The notes under the pieces are model-generated. The model saw only the letters and a program-made list of their open reading frames with translations. It ran no database searches and was not told the origin of the DNA. 64,000 bases of DNA from the NCBI RefSeq assembly GCF_022394535.1, contig NZ_CP089414.1:992001-1056000 (forward strand). The letters run 5' to 3'. This DNA comes from Dyella terrae (GTDB lineage Bacteria; Pseudomonadota; Gammaproteobacteria; Xanthomonadales; Rhodanobacteraceae). Shown here in pieces: positions 1 to 8,122 of the stretch (position 1 is the first letter of the stretch; each line of letters starts with the position of its first letter). The translations under genes and the position numbers were made by a program.

Positions 1-513
1 CTGGACAACGGCATGTACAAGATCTGGTACGCGCGCTATTACCGCGCACGTCAACCCAACACTATTCTGCTCGACAACGCACTGGCCACCATGGGTGCCG
101 GCCTGCCCTCGGCCATGGCCGCAAAAATGGTGTACCCGGAGCGCAAGGTGCTCGCCATCTGCGGCGACGGCGGCTTCATGATGAACGCACAGGAGCTGGA
201 AACCGCAGTGCGCTTGAAGCTCGACCTGGTGATTCTGCTGGTGCGCGACGATGCCTACGGAATGATCCGCTGGAAGCAGGCGGAGATGGGTTATCCCGAT
301 TACGGCATGCTGTTTGGCAACCCCGACTTTGTCCTCTTTGCCGAAGCCCACGGCGCGCATGGGCATCGCCCCGCGAGCGCCGACGAATTCCTGCCAACGC
401 TGGAGCGCGCTTTCAACGCGGGCGGCGTGCACCTTATCGACCTTGCGATCGACTACTCGGACAATCACCGCATTCTCAACGAAGAAATCCCGCGGCTCAG
501 TGCAGCCGTCTGA
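1..513 (+). CDS. ThDP-dependent enzyme, acetolactate synthase large subunit-like (C-terminal part, 5' end outside window)
   Basis: The frame is open from base 1, so only the last ~170 residues are present. They form the C-terminal thiamine-diphosphate-binding domain of the acetolactate synthase/pyruvate oxidase/benzoylformate decarboxylase superfamily. The GDGGF motif begins the ThDP/Mg signature and is followed about 25 residues later by RDDAYGMI, where the cofactor-binding Asn/Asp pair sits. MGAGLPSAMAAK precedes it, as in AlsS/IlvB-type enzymes. The stop lies 21 bases before the ATG of the aldehyde dehydrogenase at 535, so the two are probably co-transcribed. That pairing suggests a catabolic decarboxylation/aldehyde-oxidation pathway rather than branched-chain amino-acid synthesis, because no small subunit follows. 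Family assignment is secure; the substrate is unknown. Confidence 0.85.
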   Translation: MDNGMYKIWYARYYRARQPNTILLDNALATMGAGLPSAMAAKMVYPERKVLAICGDGGFMMNAQELETAVRLKLDLVILLVRDDAYGMIRWKQAEMGYPDYGMLFGNPDFVLFAEAHGAHGHRPASADEFLPTLERAFNAGGVHLIDLAIDYSDNHRILNEEIPRLSAAV

Positions 514-534
514 GCTAACGTGCCGGAGTCACCC

Positions 535-1965
535 ATGCTTGCCAAGCGTTACCCCTATTACCTCGCCAACCAGCCGCAGACGTCCAAGGAAACGATGGAC
601 GTCCTGGACAAGTACAGCGGCAAGGTCGCCACCAAGGTGGCCGTGCCCGATGCCAAGGCCGTCGAGAAGGCCATTGCCGCCGCAGTAAAGGCGACAATCC
701 CCATGCGCGAATTCAAGCCCTGGGCCCGACAGGAGGTATTGCAGCATTGCGTGCAACGCTTCAAAGAGCGCCGCGAGGAACTGGCCTATGCACTGTGCGT
801 CGAAGCAGGCAAGCCGATCAAAGATTCCGACGGTGAAGTCACGCGCCTGATCGAGACCTTCTCCATTGCGGCGGAAGAAGCCGTACGCATCAACGGCGAA
901 ACGATCAATCTCGATATCGCCAAACGCCTCGACGGCTACCACGGTTACACCAAGCGCGTGCCGCTGGGCCCGGTGTCGTTCATCACACCGTTCAATTTTC
1001 CGTTGAACCTGGTGGCGCACAAGGTTGCGCCCGCTATCGCCGCCGGATGTCCGTTCGTGCTGAAGCCAGCGGAGCGCACGCCCATCGGAGCACTCATCAT
1101 TGGCGAGGTGCTGGCGGAAACCGATCTGCCCAAAGGCGCGTTCTCCATCCTCAACCTGGATGGCAAGCATGCCGGCCCACTGGTGGAAGATCCGCGCTTC
1201 AAGCTGCTCTCCTTCACCGGCAGCCAGATCGGCTGGGATTTGAAGGCGCGCGCCGGCCACAAGAAGGTGACGCTGGAGCTCGGCGGCAACGCCGCGTGCA
1301 TCATCGACGCCGACCAGGGGCCGCATCTCGATCATGTGATCGACCGCCTCGTATTTGGCGCGTTCTATCAATCCGGCCAGAGCTGCATCAGCGTGCAGCG
1401 CATCTACGTGCACGAATCGCTGTATGACGAACTGAAGAAGCGGCTGGTTGCGGCCGTGAAGAAGCTCAAGGCCGGCGACCCGAAGAAGAAGGACACCTTC
1501 CTCGGCCCGATGATCGACGAGGCCGCCGCCGAACGCCTGCACGGCTGGATCGAGGAAGCACGCAAGGGTGGCGGCAACGTGCTGTGCGGTGGCAAACGCA
1601 AAGCCGCCATGCTGGAAGCCACGTTGATGGAGAACGTACCCACCAGCGCCAAGGCACATCGCATGGAAGCCTTCGGCCCGTTCGCCCTGCTCACACCGTT
1701 CCGCAACTTCGACGAAGTCGTGGCCATGGTCAACGACTCCGACTATGGCCTGCAGGCCGGCATCTTCACCGACAGCCTCTCCAACGCCATGCGTGCGTGG
1801 AATGAGCTGGACCAGGGCGGCGTAGTGGTCAATGACGTGCCCAGCTTCCGTGTCGACAACATGCCCTACGGCGGCGTGAAGCTCTCCGGCATCGGCCGCG
1901 AAGGTGTGCGCTGGGCCATCGAGGACATGACCGAGCTACGTCTCATGGTGATGCGCGAGCGCTGA
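535..1965 (+). CDS. Aldehyde dehydrogenase family protein
   Basis: A 476-residue NAD(P)-dependent aldehyde dehydrogenase oxidising an aldehyde to the acid. Visible features are the FNFPLNLVAHKVAPA segment with the downstream LKPAERTP cofactor site, FTGS of the Rossmann turn, the catalytic general-base Glu in LELGGN and the nucleophilic Cys in QSGQSCIS. The C-terminal NDVPSFRVDNMPYGGVK motif is typical of the lactaldehyde/phosphonoacetaldehyde/non-phosphorylating GAPDH-like clade, which is a tentative placement. I chose ATG 535 because GGAG at 525-528 sits at good spacing; an in-frame GTG at 520 lies before that site. It directly follows the ThDP enzyme and may oxidise its aldehyde product (inference). 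Confidence 0.9.
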   Translation: MLAKRYPYYLANQPQTSKETMDVLDKYSGKVATKVAVPDAKAVEKAIAAAVKATIPMREFKPWARQEVLQHCVQRFKERREELAYALCVEAGKPIKDSDGEVTRLIETFSIAAEEAVRINGETINLDIAKRLDGYHGYTKRVPLGPVSFITPFNFPLNLVAHKVAPAIAAGCPFVLKPAERTPIGALIIGEVLAETDLPKGAFSILNLDGKHAGPLVEDPRFKLLSFTGSQIGWDLKARAGHKKVTLELGGNAACIIDADQGPHLDHVIDRLVFGAFYQSGQSCISVQRIYVHESLYDELKKRLVAAVKKLKAGDPKKKDTFLGPMIDEAAAERLHGWIEEARKGGGNVLCGGKRKAAMLEATLMENVPTSAKAHRMEAFGPFALLTPFRNFDEVVAMVNDSDYGLQAGIFTDSLSNAMRAWNELDQGGVVVNDVPSFRVDNMPYGGVKLSGIGREGVRWAIEDMTELRLMVMRER

Positions 1966-1976
1966 TTTCGACAATC

Positions 1977-2003
1977 GACTCCATGGGAATCACCCATGGA
2001 GTC
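1977..2003. terminator. Perfect inverted repeat between convergent genes (probable bidirectional terminator)
   Basis: GACTCCATGGG at 1977-1987 pairs perfectly with CCCATGGAGTC at 1993-2003 around a 5-base loop. It lies 11 bases past the aldehyde dehydrogenase stop and 23 bases before the end of the convergent PAAR gene. No long T-tract follows on either strand, so termination is inferred from position and stem strength. Confidence 0.5.
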
Positions 2004-2026
2004 AGGCTTTCAAGTGAATCGGCTCG

Positions 2027-2284
2027 TCAGTCGGTCATCATGTCGGGATCACCCTCAGGCAAGATTCCGTCATGACTGGTGCGGTCACCTTGGCGAGCCA
2101 CACCTCGGCCATTGAGCGTGAAGTCCGTGGACCCCGTGGTGATCGTGGCGCCGCAGCTCGTCGTATCGCCGATACGTGCGATGGCGCGGCCATCGCTGGT
2201 GGCCTCGGGGTCACCACTGGCCACTGTACCGGTGCCGTGCATAGGGCATTCGTGGCGATGGCCAACTAAAACAATGGCGCGCAT
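2027..2284 (-). CDS. PAAR domain protein (T6SS spike tip)
   Basis: An 85-residue protein with the PAAR architecture: repeated short beta segments with DxTxxG-like turns (ARIGDTTSCGATITTGS, GRGVARQGDRTSHDG). PAAR proteins cap the VgrG spike of the type VI secretion system and attach effectors to it. It is the last gene of the minus-strand module vgrG-DUF4123-DUF3304-lipase-PAAR, 64 bases after the lipase stop. The small stand-alone size fits a separate tip rather than a fused effector. The metal ligands expected from Cys/His (HECPMHG, SCG, SHDG) are present. Confidence 0.85.
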   Translation of the reverse strand: MRAIVLVGHRHECPMHGTGTVASGDPEATSDGRAIARIGDTTSCGATITTGSTDFTLNGRGVARQGDRTSHDGILPEGDPDMMTD

Positions 2285-2348
2285 GGCGTGATTCCTCTAT
2301 GAAATGTGCATGTCATGTGGGGCGTAGCCCATGGTGGGTGTCACGGCG

Positions 2349-4302
2349 TTATCGCCAACCGCCCGGCGGAAACATGTCCTGCACGCCGTACCCTTTCATG
2401 TTGACTTCCTGCTGCATCGCCTTGGCCTTTTCCTCGTAGGAGTCGGGATCGGGCGGCTCTATCGCCAGCGTCAAAGCCTGATTGTCGCCCGTCCAAAAAC
2501 GGCGATAGCGCAGGTAACCCTCTAGCAGAAGATACGGTGAGACCACCTTCGCGTGGACGGCCTGGTTCACCCTGTCCCACGGTCGGAAGCCCGCGACCGA
2601 GTCGTGCAGGTACGTGCTAAATAGCTGCGCTTCCGCATCGCTCACGGCGGGGTAAGCGCGTATGCGTTGCAGCACCTCACGCGCCTCGGGCGCCAGACGG
2701 CGCACGGTGCCCAGGTCGTTATGCACAAACATGCCCCACGGTGAGGACGCCGTGCGGGCCATTGCATACATCTGTTTCCAAATACTGTTGGTGTTATCCA
2801 GTGCCGCGATATCGTTACGCAACAGCGCGTTCGCACCCTCCAGGGCGTCGATATCTTCCGCGTTGGCACGTCGCCGCCACGGCAGTTGTGCGTACCGGTC
2901 GCGCACCTGATAACGCCACGCCAAGTAGGCCAACAGCCAATTGCCCATCTGGCGTGCCTCGCCGCTGAAGGTGCCGTGAAAGTTTTGGTAGGCCGCCTTG
3001 ATCTTGTCGTGCACTAAAAAGGGGTTATAGGCGCTGGTTTGTGAAACTGCGTTACTAGTATCCATGGGTGACCCCGCCGCCTGTGCCGCTCTCAGCATGA
3101 TCGACAACGACACCTGCGACAGCTTCTCGCTATCCCGTTCGTCTAAGCTGCCTTGGAGCGTGCCGCGCCCCTGGTCGTCCGGCGCGTAGCCCCCGCCCAC
3201 ATCCGAATGCATGCCGGGGAATGCAAACTCTTGGCAGTTGGCGGGCAGACCCCCACCGGTGCGCAACAGCTCCACCGGAAACGCGGCGCGGTTCTCATGC
3301 ATGGCCGCCAAGTGCAGGCAGTTTTTCACCGCCGCCGGCATGCGCAGCCACTGCGGTTGCGCCCATGACATATGGCCGTTGGTCAGGTTATACGTGCTGG
3401 CCGGTGCATTCGGCACGCCCACGGAGGCCACCGTATCAAACAAGCCCACAAAGCGAATCGTCAACGGCAAGCCACACAGCATGCCGTTCGCGGCCAGCTC
3501 GCACAGCCATGCTACGAACACGTGCGCTTGCGCGGAGCCGCGCGAAAACCCGTACACCTCTAGCAAAATCTCTACCGGCTTGGGCCGCGGCGAGAGCGCA
3601 ATCATCTGCTCGATGCGGCGCATCTGTACCTGATAGAAACTGGTCGCCCGCTCGCGGTTCGTGCTCAGGCCATCCATCAGCAAACCGCCCACCATGGAGC
3701 GCTTCACCCCCCCGAAGCGCGTCCTCGTCATCGGGGCCGGCATACGGTGACCATTCCTCGTGTACCGCCGGCCCCAACCCGGGCACGATCAATGACGGGT
3801 TGCTCGTCCGGACGTCCGCCAAGCCCGGCGACAATCCCCGGGAACCGTTGCGGCACAGCGCCTTAATGGTCTTCTCATCGAACACGGTCGCCAATTGTCC
3901 CGGCGAGGCGGCGCGCACCACCGTATTCAATAGCTGCAGCAGCGCCAGATGTATGCGCCCCTCGCCGCCCTGGCCCGCAGCGTTGCCTAACGCCGTTGCG
4001 GTGTTCTCGCCGATGGCGCGGCAGGGAGTGCCTAGCCCTTCGACATAGATACGGTAATAGCCCTGCTCGGGTTTATCGGGAAAAGCCGCGTGCAGGCGGG
4101 CCACGTTGCTTTGCTTGCGCCGAACAAGCTGTGAGCCTGCCTTGCCTCCCTCGTCGTCGTCTTTATTGTTGCCGGTGCCATCCATGAAGACAGCAATATT
4201 CAACGGCACCTCGCAGTGCTCCGTGCGTGGAATACGCGAGGGAAACACATGAACGATGCCCGGCGTCGCTCCAAGGGGATGCATGCCAATTTTCAGGTCC
4301 AT
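2349..4302 (-). pseudogene. Tle1-like T6SS phospholipase effector (DUF2235), apparent single-base frameshift
   Basis: Two overlapping frames together make one alpha/beta-hydrolase of ~650 residues. The N-terminal frame has the DUF2235 opening NIAVFMDGTGNN (Asp at ~41). The second frame continues with VKRSMVGGLLMDGL, the nucleophile motif GFSRG (Ser at ~253) and GMHSDVGGGY, which carries the later catalytic Asp/His region of Tle1 lipases. The switch is at a run of seven G (minus strand; plus-strand 3707-3713). Removing one G gives a continuous ...DEDALRGVKRSM... reading, and the total length is one base more than a multiple of three. Tle1 enzymes are T6SS-delivered phospholipases that attack neighbouring bacteria. 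It follows its likely immunity gene and precedes PAAR. See findings on whether the frameshift is real. Confidence 0.85.
3700..3721. repeat. C7 homopolymer inside a 7-bp inverted repeat
   Basis: GCGCTTC at 3701-3707 or its edge, then A, then a run of seven C (3707-3713), is followed by GAAGCGC. The arms are complementary and flank the exact frameshift site of the Tle1-like gene. The run is the only obstacle to a single open frame. A hairpin plus homopolymer is a typical place for a sequencing error and also for slipped-strand mispairing. Confidence 0.6.
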
Positions 4303-4315
4303 TTAGGTTCCATCC

Positions 4316-4873
4316 TTACATCTCGTGCATATCGGGGTGAGAAAACGACTGCGGGCAATGCTGCATCGGCTGCCACACGTCCCACGGCTCTTTCTGAGGG
4401 ATATCGTTATCCGGGTCGGGATAACCCGGCGGCCAGTAGCCCTTGTCGGTGGACACCACTCGCACCGACCCGTCGCGCATGAAATGCACGTACATATGCG
4501 CGGGGTAGTCGTATCGCGCGACCGGCACGTTGGCTTCGTGCCAAACCCCACCGCAGTCCCGCCAGTTGTCCTCGCTCCAGCGCACCCGCACCATTAAGCC
4601 GGGCGTCCAGTGCGCCGGCAGGAGGGCGCAGCACACGATGCTTCCCCCTTTGCCCGCCTGAAAGCCTTCCGTGCCATCGACGGTGAAATCCTGCACGCTC
4701 AGGTGATCCGGCAGATGGTCGATGCCCGTGAGCATCACCTCTTCTTTCGGCTCGGCGGGCGGCGACCACTGACACGCGGTCAAGCCCATCACCACAAGCA
4801 GGAGAAGCCCAGCCCGCGCGCAGACGCGACCGCATCGCGGCGTCGAGGCCATCAATGGCTCTTTGATACACAT
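4316..4873 (-). CDS. DUF3304-type lipoprotein, probable Tle1 immunity protein
   Basis: A 185-residue predicted lipoprotein. The signal segment AGLLLLVVMGLTAC ends in a lipobox with the acylated Cys at about residue 34 (from the ATG at 4873), so the mature protein should face the periplasm. The rest is soluble and rich in W/Y/D/P, with a GIDHL/VRVRW pattern as in DUF3304 proteins. Its ATG shares a base with the DUF4123 stop (TGATG), indicating translational coupling; an internal ATG at 4852 is an alternative start. DUF3304 lipoproteins commonly sit beside DUF2235/Tle1 lipases, and Tle1 acts in the periplasm, so an anti-lipase immunity role is inferred. Confidence 0.75.
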   Translation of the reverse strand: MCIKEPLMASTPRCGRVCARAGLLLLVVMGLTACQWSPPAEPKEEVMLTGIDHLPDHLSVQDFTVDGTEGFQAGKGGSIVCCALLPAHWTPGLMVRVRWSEDNWRDCGGVWHEANVPVARYDYPAHMYVHFMRDGSVRVVSTDKGYWPPGYPDPDNDIPQKEPWDVWQPMQHCPQSFSHPDMHEM

Positions 4874-5679
4874 CACGCCACCGCGTGCTTTGCGGACCAC
4901 ACCCGCGCGCGCTCAAGCTGTCGATCGTCCGTACCTTGTTGCACCAGTGCGATGAACTCGCTTGAGGACAACGCCGCGCCATGCGTCCGCCACACGGCCT
5001 CATTCACGACAACTTGCAAGCCGCCGTGCTGGATGTGTTGTTCCAGCAACCAGTCATGCGCTTGCTGTGTCCATGCATGTTGTTGTCCCAGATTGCCGCG
5101 CTGGGCCAGACCTGGGCGATGGGCCAGCGTGGCGTGAAGCAATTCGTGATAGCGACTGTTGCGGAGAAAGCTGTCGAGCTGGCTCGGGGAAACGCGCAGC
5201 GGCAATGCAGATATGGCGCCGTTCGGTGGACCGGGCGGGCTGAGCTCTAAGAACGTTTTGTCCGGTGCCACGAAGGACCAGCGGACAATGGGCCCTAGCA
5301 GGCCACGACACTGTTCCGCCGTAACCACGCCAGCAAGCACTTCGAACACGCGCATATCGGCGTAGCGCAGAAAGTAGTGTCGTGGGTTGTCGTGGGTGGT
5401 TTCGAGGTAGCGAAGCTGCGACAAGTGATCGCGCAGGCTCTCTAGAGGGCCGCGATACGTGAGCAAGCTTGTCGCAAAGCGCCGGCTGTCCTCGGCGTTG
5501 ATCAAGCTATTGGCGAAGGCCAGCGCCGCCGGGGTTTCCGGCAGCAGAATCGGCCCCACGCTAGCGGCGTCTTGCCCTAGGTCGCTATAAAGATAGGCGG
5601 TGTCAGCAAGCGCCAGCGTATCGAGCGTTAGGCCGTGTTGCCGTAGCAGCGCACCGTCAAGAAGGTATGCGTTATTCAT
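4873..5679 (-). CDS. DUF4123 domain protein (T6SS effector adaptor, Tap/TEC-like)
   Basis: A 268-residue soluble protein matching DUF4123 adaptors. It opens with MNNAYLLDGALL and has a middle FLRYADMRVFEVL...FGPI-like block (here LLGPIVRWSFV), where the family reads FR.YDPRVL..fLp. These chaperones load a specific effector onto its cognate VgrG and are not themselves secreted. The ATG overlaps the vgrG stop by ATGA, and the stop overlaps the next gene, so the module is translationally coupled. The position between VgrG and the Tle1-like lipase strongly suggests it loads that lipase. The longer upstream frame would lie inside vgrG and is rejected. Confidence 0.85.
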   Translation of the reverse strand: MNNAYLLDGALLRQHGLTLDTLALADTAYLYSDLGQDAASVGPILLPETPAALAFANSLINAEDSRRFATSLLTYRGPLESLRDHLSQLRYLETTHDNPRHYFLRYADMRVFEVLAGVVTAEQCRGLLGPIVRWSFVAPDKTFLELSPPGPPNGAISALPLRVSPSQLDSFLRNSRYHELLHATLAHRPGLAQRGNLGQQHAWTQQAHDWLLEQHIQHGGLQVVVNEAVWRTHGAALSSSEFIALVQQGTDDRQLERARVWSAKHAVA

Positions 5680-7784
5680 ACCGGCACCAGCCCGCCGCCC
5701 GACGCGGCCGCGTGTAGAAAGCATTCGAGACAGAAGTCGCCCGGTTGCGCCACATGGGGCACGCCGTGGATGCCCCACACATTGCCCTTGCCGCCCTCCC
5801 TGACGATGGGGCCCTTTAGACGAATGGCCAAGCCTTCGAGGGTGACGCCGCTGTCGTCAATGGTGATGCTGCCACCCGGGCCGCGTATCGTCGCCACTTC
5901 ACCGGCTTGCAACTCATAGTGCTGGGTTTGTCGCTGGATGCTCTGCCCCGCGCTAAGCTTGTGATGACCTTGCACGCTCTGTTCAACGTGCCCGCCCACG
6001 TCACTGATATGGTTTGCGGTGGTCTGGTCGCGGCGGTTGTTACCCACCGACTCGACGCGGTCCTTCGCGACGTTGACGGTGTAATTGCGCTCGATGGTAA
6101 GGAACGCATCCTGCCCCACGGTGTGACGGCGGTCCTTGCCGATAGTGACTTGTTCGTTGTCGCCCACACTCTCCGTGCGGTCGCGACCGATGCTGATGGT
6201 TTCGTCACGCGCGACGTTTTCTTTGCGGTCGTTACCGATCTGCGTGGTTTCGTCGTTCTTGACGGTGATATTTTGGTCACGCTCCGCGTGGACTATTATT
6301 TCTTCAGCGCCGCTCTGGTCTTCGAACGCCAACTCGTTGTAGCCTTTCCCTTTGTGGGTCTGGCTTTTGATGGTCATCCGCGTCTTGTAGCGCGGTAATT
6401 CGTAGGGCGGCGGATTGGTCGCCGGGTACGTGCGGCCGATGATAATCGGCTGGTCGCAATCGCCATCGATATAGCCGACGATCACCTCCTGCCCGATGCG
6501 TGGTATCGCCATATGGCCCCACGCCACACCGGCCCAGTTCTGGCTCACGCGTACCCAGCAGGAGCTGTATTCGTCGCGATTGCCGTACTGATCCCATACA
6601 AACTGGACCCGTACGCGCCCGAATTCATCGCAAAAAATCTCTTCATTTTTTGGACCGACGACGAAGGCCATCTGCGGGCCGTCGATGTGTGGCTTGGGGA
6701 TAATCGGCGGCTTCCACTCGACACGGTCGGGAATGATCTCGGCGGTGTAGCTGTAGTGGGTGCCTACCGTGGCCTCGGCGCTGTCTTCTTCCTGGCTGGT
6801 GGCTTGGGTGCCGGTGTGCACCATGAGCGTCGTGCGCCATCCGCTGTTCCACGCGTTGCGCGGATGGCCGTCCAAATCAAAGGCATACCCCGGTTGAAGT
6901 CTAGGGTCATTGCCTGAAATTTTTGCGACTTGCGCGTCCCGTCGAAGCGACAGCAGGCGTGTCTGCGTAAAAGGCTTGCCAGCCTCATCTACCTTATAAC
7001 GCCCCGGCCAGTCGAAGCGCTCGTAATCCGTGGCTTGATGACTCAGGTTGTTGCCGGTGCTGGTGTGGCGCTGACCGTACTGCGGGTGTTTGAAGCTGTA
7101 ATCCGCCTGACTCTGAATCGCCGTTCGTACATTTTCGGTATAACGCAGGGAATCGATACAGGGCTCGGCCTGATCGCCGCCCGGCGTGGCGTTGTAGGTG
7201 ACGGGGCCACCGGGGATCACGCCGTGGGTGTAAAGCATGTCACCCTGAATCAGCTTGTGGCCTTGGGCGCTGTGCTCGAAGGCGTAGTAAAGACCTTCCT
7301 CCCCGCTGAGGCGGGCGAAGAAATCCAAGTCACTCTCCCCGGGTTGGACGCAGAACTCTCTGGGCAGGTGTTCTTTCGCAAGCGCTTGTTCGATGTCGGT
7401 GATACCGCTGCGCTTGAGCACGGTTTGCAGAATTTGCGGAACGGTTTGTTGCTGAAAGATGCGCCAATCGCTGCGAAGGCCGGCGCGTGCGAGTTGTGGC
7501 TCCACAAGGACGCGATAACGCGTCCGGCGAAAACCTGTCGTGCCCTGTTCGACGCTGGAAATGATGCCGTGGACATAACGCACGGCTTGCTCGCCGTGCC
7601 AGATCGTGAGTAAGGCAGGCTGGTCCAGCAGGCGGCCGAAGTCGAGGGCGGGGTTTTCGGAGCTGAGGTCAACGGTCAGCTTGAAGGGGGAGGACAGGGA
7701 TTCCTCGAGACGAAACTCAACCACTTGAACGGCGAGGCCGCTGGATGGTTGAAAGGTGAAACGAACATCGGCACTACGGGACAT
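5676..7784 (-). CDS. vgrG: VgrG, type VI secretion system tip protein
   Basis: A 702-residue VgrG. The N-terminal ~380 residues are the gp27-like hub (RFTFQPSSGLAVQVVEF, then LDFFARLSGEEGLYYAFEH). The OB-fold/gp5 part carries DEFGRVRVQFVWD and SCWVRVSQNWAG, and GYIDGDCDQPIIIGRTYP is the classic VgrG signature. The C-terminal beta-helix needle has repeats of the form IGxDRxxxVGxN (about residues 490-620). The tail GVPHVAQPGDFCLECF may bind the adaptor or effector (inference). I placed the start at ATG 7784 because GGAGG lies 10 bases upstream; the extra 30 codons of the open frame look non-coding. No tss core genes are in the window, so this is an orphan VgrG module. Confidence 0.93.
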   Translation of the reverse strand: MSRSADVRFTFQPSSGLAVQVVEFRLEESLSSPFKLTVDLSSENPALDFGRLLDQPALLTIWHGEQAVRYVHGIISSVEQGTTGFRRTRYRVLVEPQLARAGLRSDWRIFQQQTVPQILQTVLKRSGITDIEQALAKEHLPREFCVQPGESDLDFFARLSGEEGLYYAFEHSAQGHKLIQGDMLYTHGVIPGGPVTYNATPGGDQAEPCIDSLRYTENVRTAIQSQADYSFKHPQYGQRHTSTGNNLSHQATDYERFDWPGRYKVDEAGKPFTQTRLLSLRRDAQVAKISGNDPRLQPGYAFDLDGHPRNAWNSGWRTTLMVHTGTQATSQEEDSAEATVGTHYSYTAEIIPDRVEWKPPIIPKPHIDGPQMAFVVGPKNEEIFCDEFGRVRVQFVWDQYGNRDEYSSCWVRVSQNWAGVAWGHMAIPRIGQEVIVGYIDGDCDQPIIIGRTYPATNPPPYELPRYKTRMTIKSQTHKGKGYNELAFEDQSGAEEIIVHAERDQNITVKNDETTQIGNDRKENVARDETISIGRDRTESVGDNEQVTIGKDRRHTVGQDAFLTIERNYTVNVAKDRVESVGNNRRDQTTANHISDVGGHVEQSVQGHHKLSAGQSIQRQTQHYELQAGEVATIRGPGGSITIDDSGVTLEGLAIRLKGPIVREGGKGNVWGIHGVPHVAQPGDFCLECFLHAAASGGGLVPV

Positions 7785-8122
7785 CGTGGAACATCCTCCG
7801 TGGCATGCACATACGCCCGGCGTGACTGCCGGGCGCAAAGCCGGGTGACGGTAGCGATGAGACCCAGGCAACATCTATCGGATCGGTCTGAATGTTGCGA
7901 AACGTGATGCCTATCGACGTCCCAAGGTCCGGAGAAATGCACCCGCCTCGACACCTAACGCATGAAAAAACGCTCGACGCCATGGTCACGTCCGGCGCTT
8001 AGGACGGGATTTGCCATCTCGTCATTTCCCGCTACAGCGTTGAAACACATGCTTCTTTTCCTGTCATGTCTCTGTCTTGCGCGAGTGATTAGCTTGCGCA
8101 AGACCGACCATAAGGGCATGTC
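7785..8122. promoter_or_regulatory. Divergent intergenic region between vgrG and the phosphate transporter
   Basis: 338 bases without a credible gene. Toward vgrG it contains a strong hairpin (CGCCCGGC 7814-7821 with GCCGGGCG 7828-7835) in the presumed leader of vgrG. Toward the transporter it contains a PhoB-box-like direct repeat at 8061-8078 and an inverted repeat TCTTGCGC (8075-8082)/GCGCAAGA (8096-8103). The short open frames here have no family resemblance. Confidence 0.6.
8061..8078 (+). promoter_or_regulatory. PhoB-box-like direct repeat upstream of pit
   Basis: CTGTCAT (8061-8067), four bases, CTGTCTT (8072-8078): two 7-mers at the 11-base period of a Pho box (consensus CTGTCAT-N4-CTGTCAT), with 12 of 14 positions matching. 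It ends 44 bases before the ATG of a phosphate transporter, on the same strand. A weak -10-like TTAGCT is at 8089-8094. Together these suggest PhoB control. Confidence 0.55.

Noticed and set aside
529..1659. Long minus-strand open frame of 376 codons
   Set aside because: Antisense to the aldehyde dehydrogenase; composition is that of a GC-rich shadow frame, with no family motifs.
3436..4302. Programmed ribosomal frameshifting in the Tle1-like gene
   Set aside because: The run could in principle be slippery, but identical +1 lesions in three unrelated genes make a common artefact more likely.
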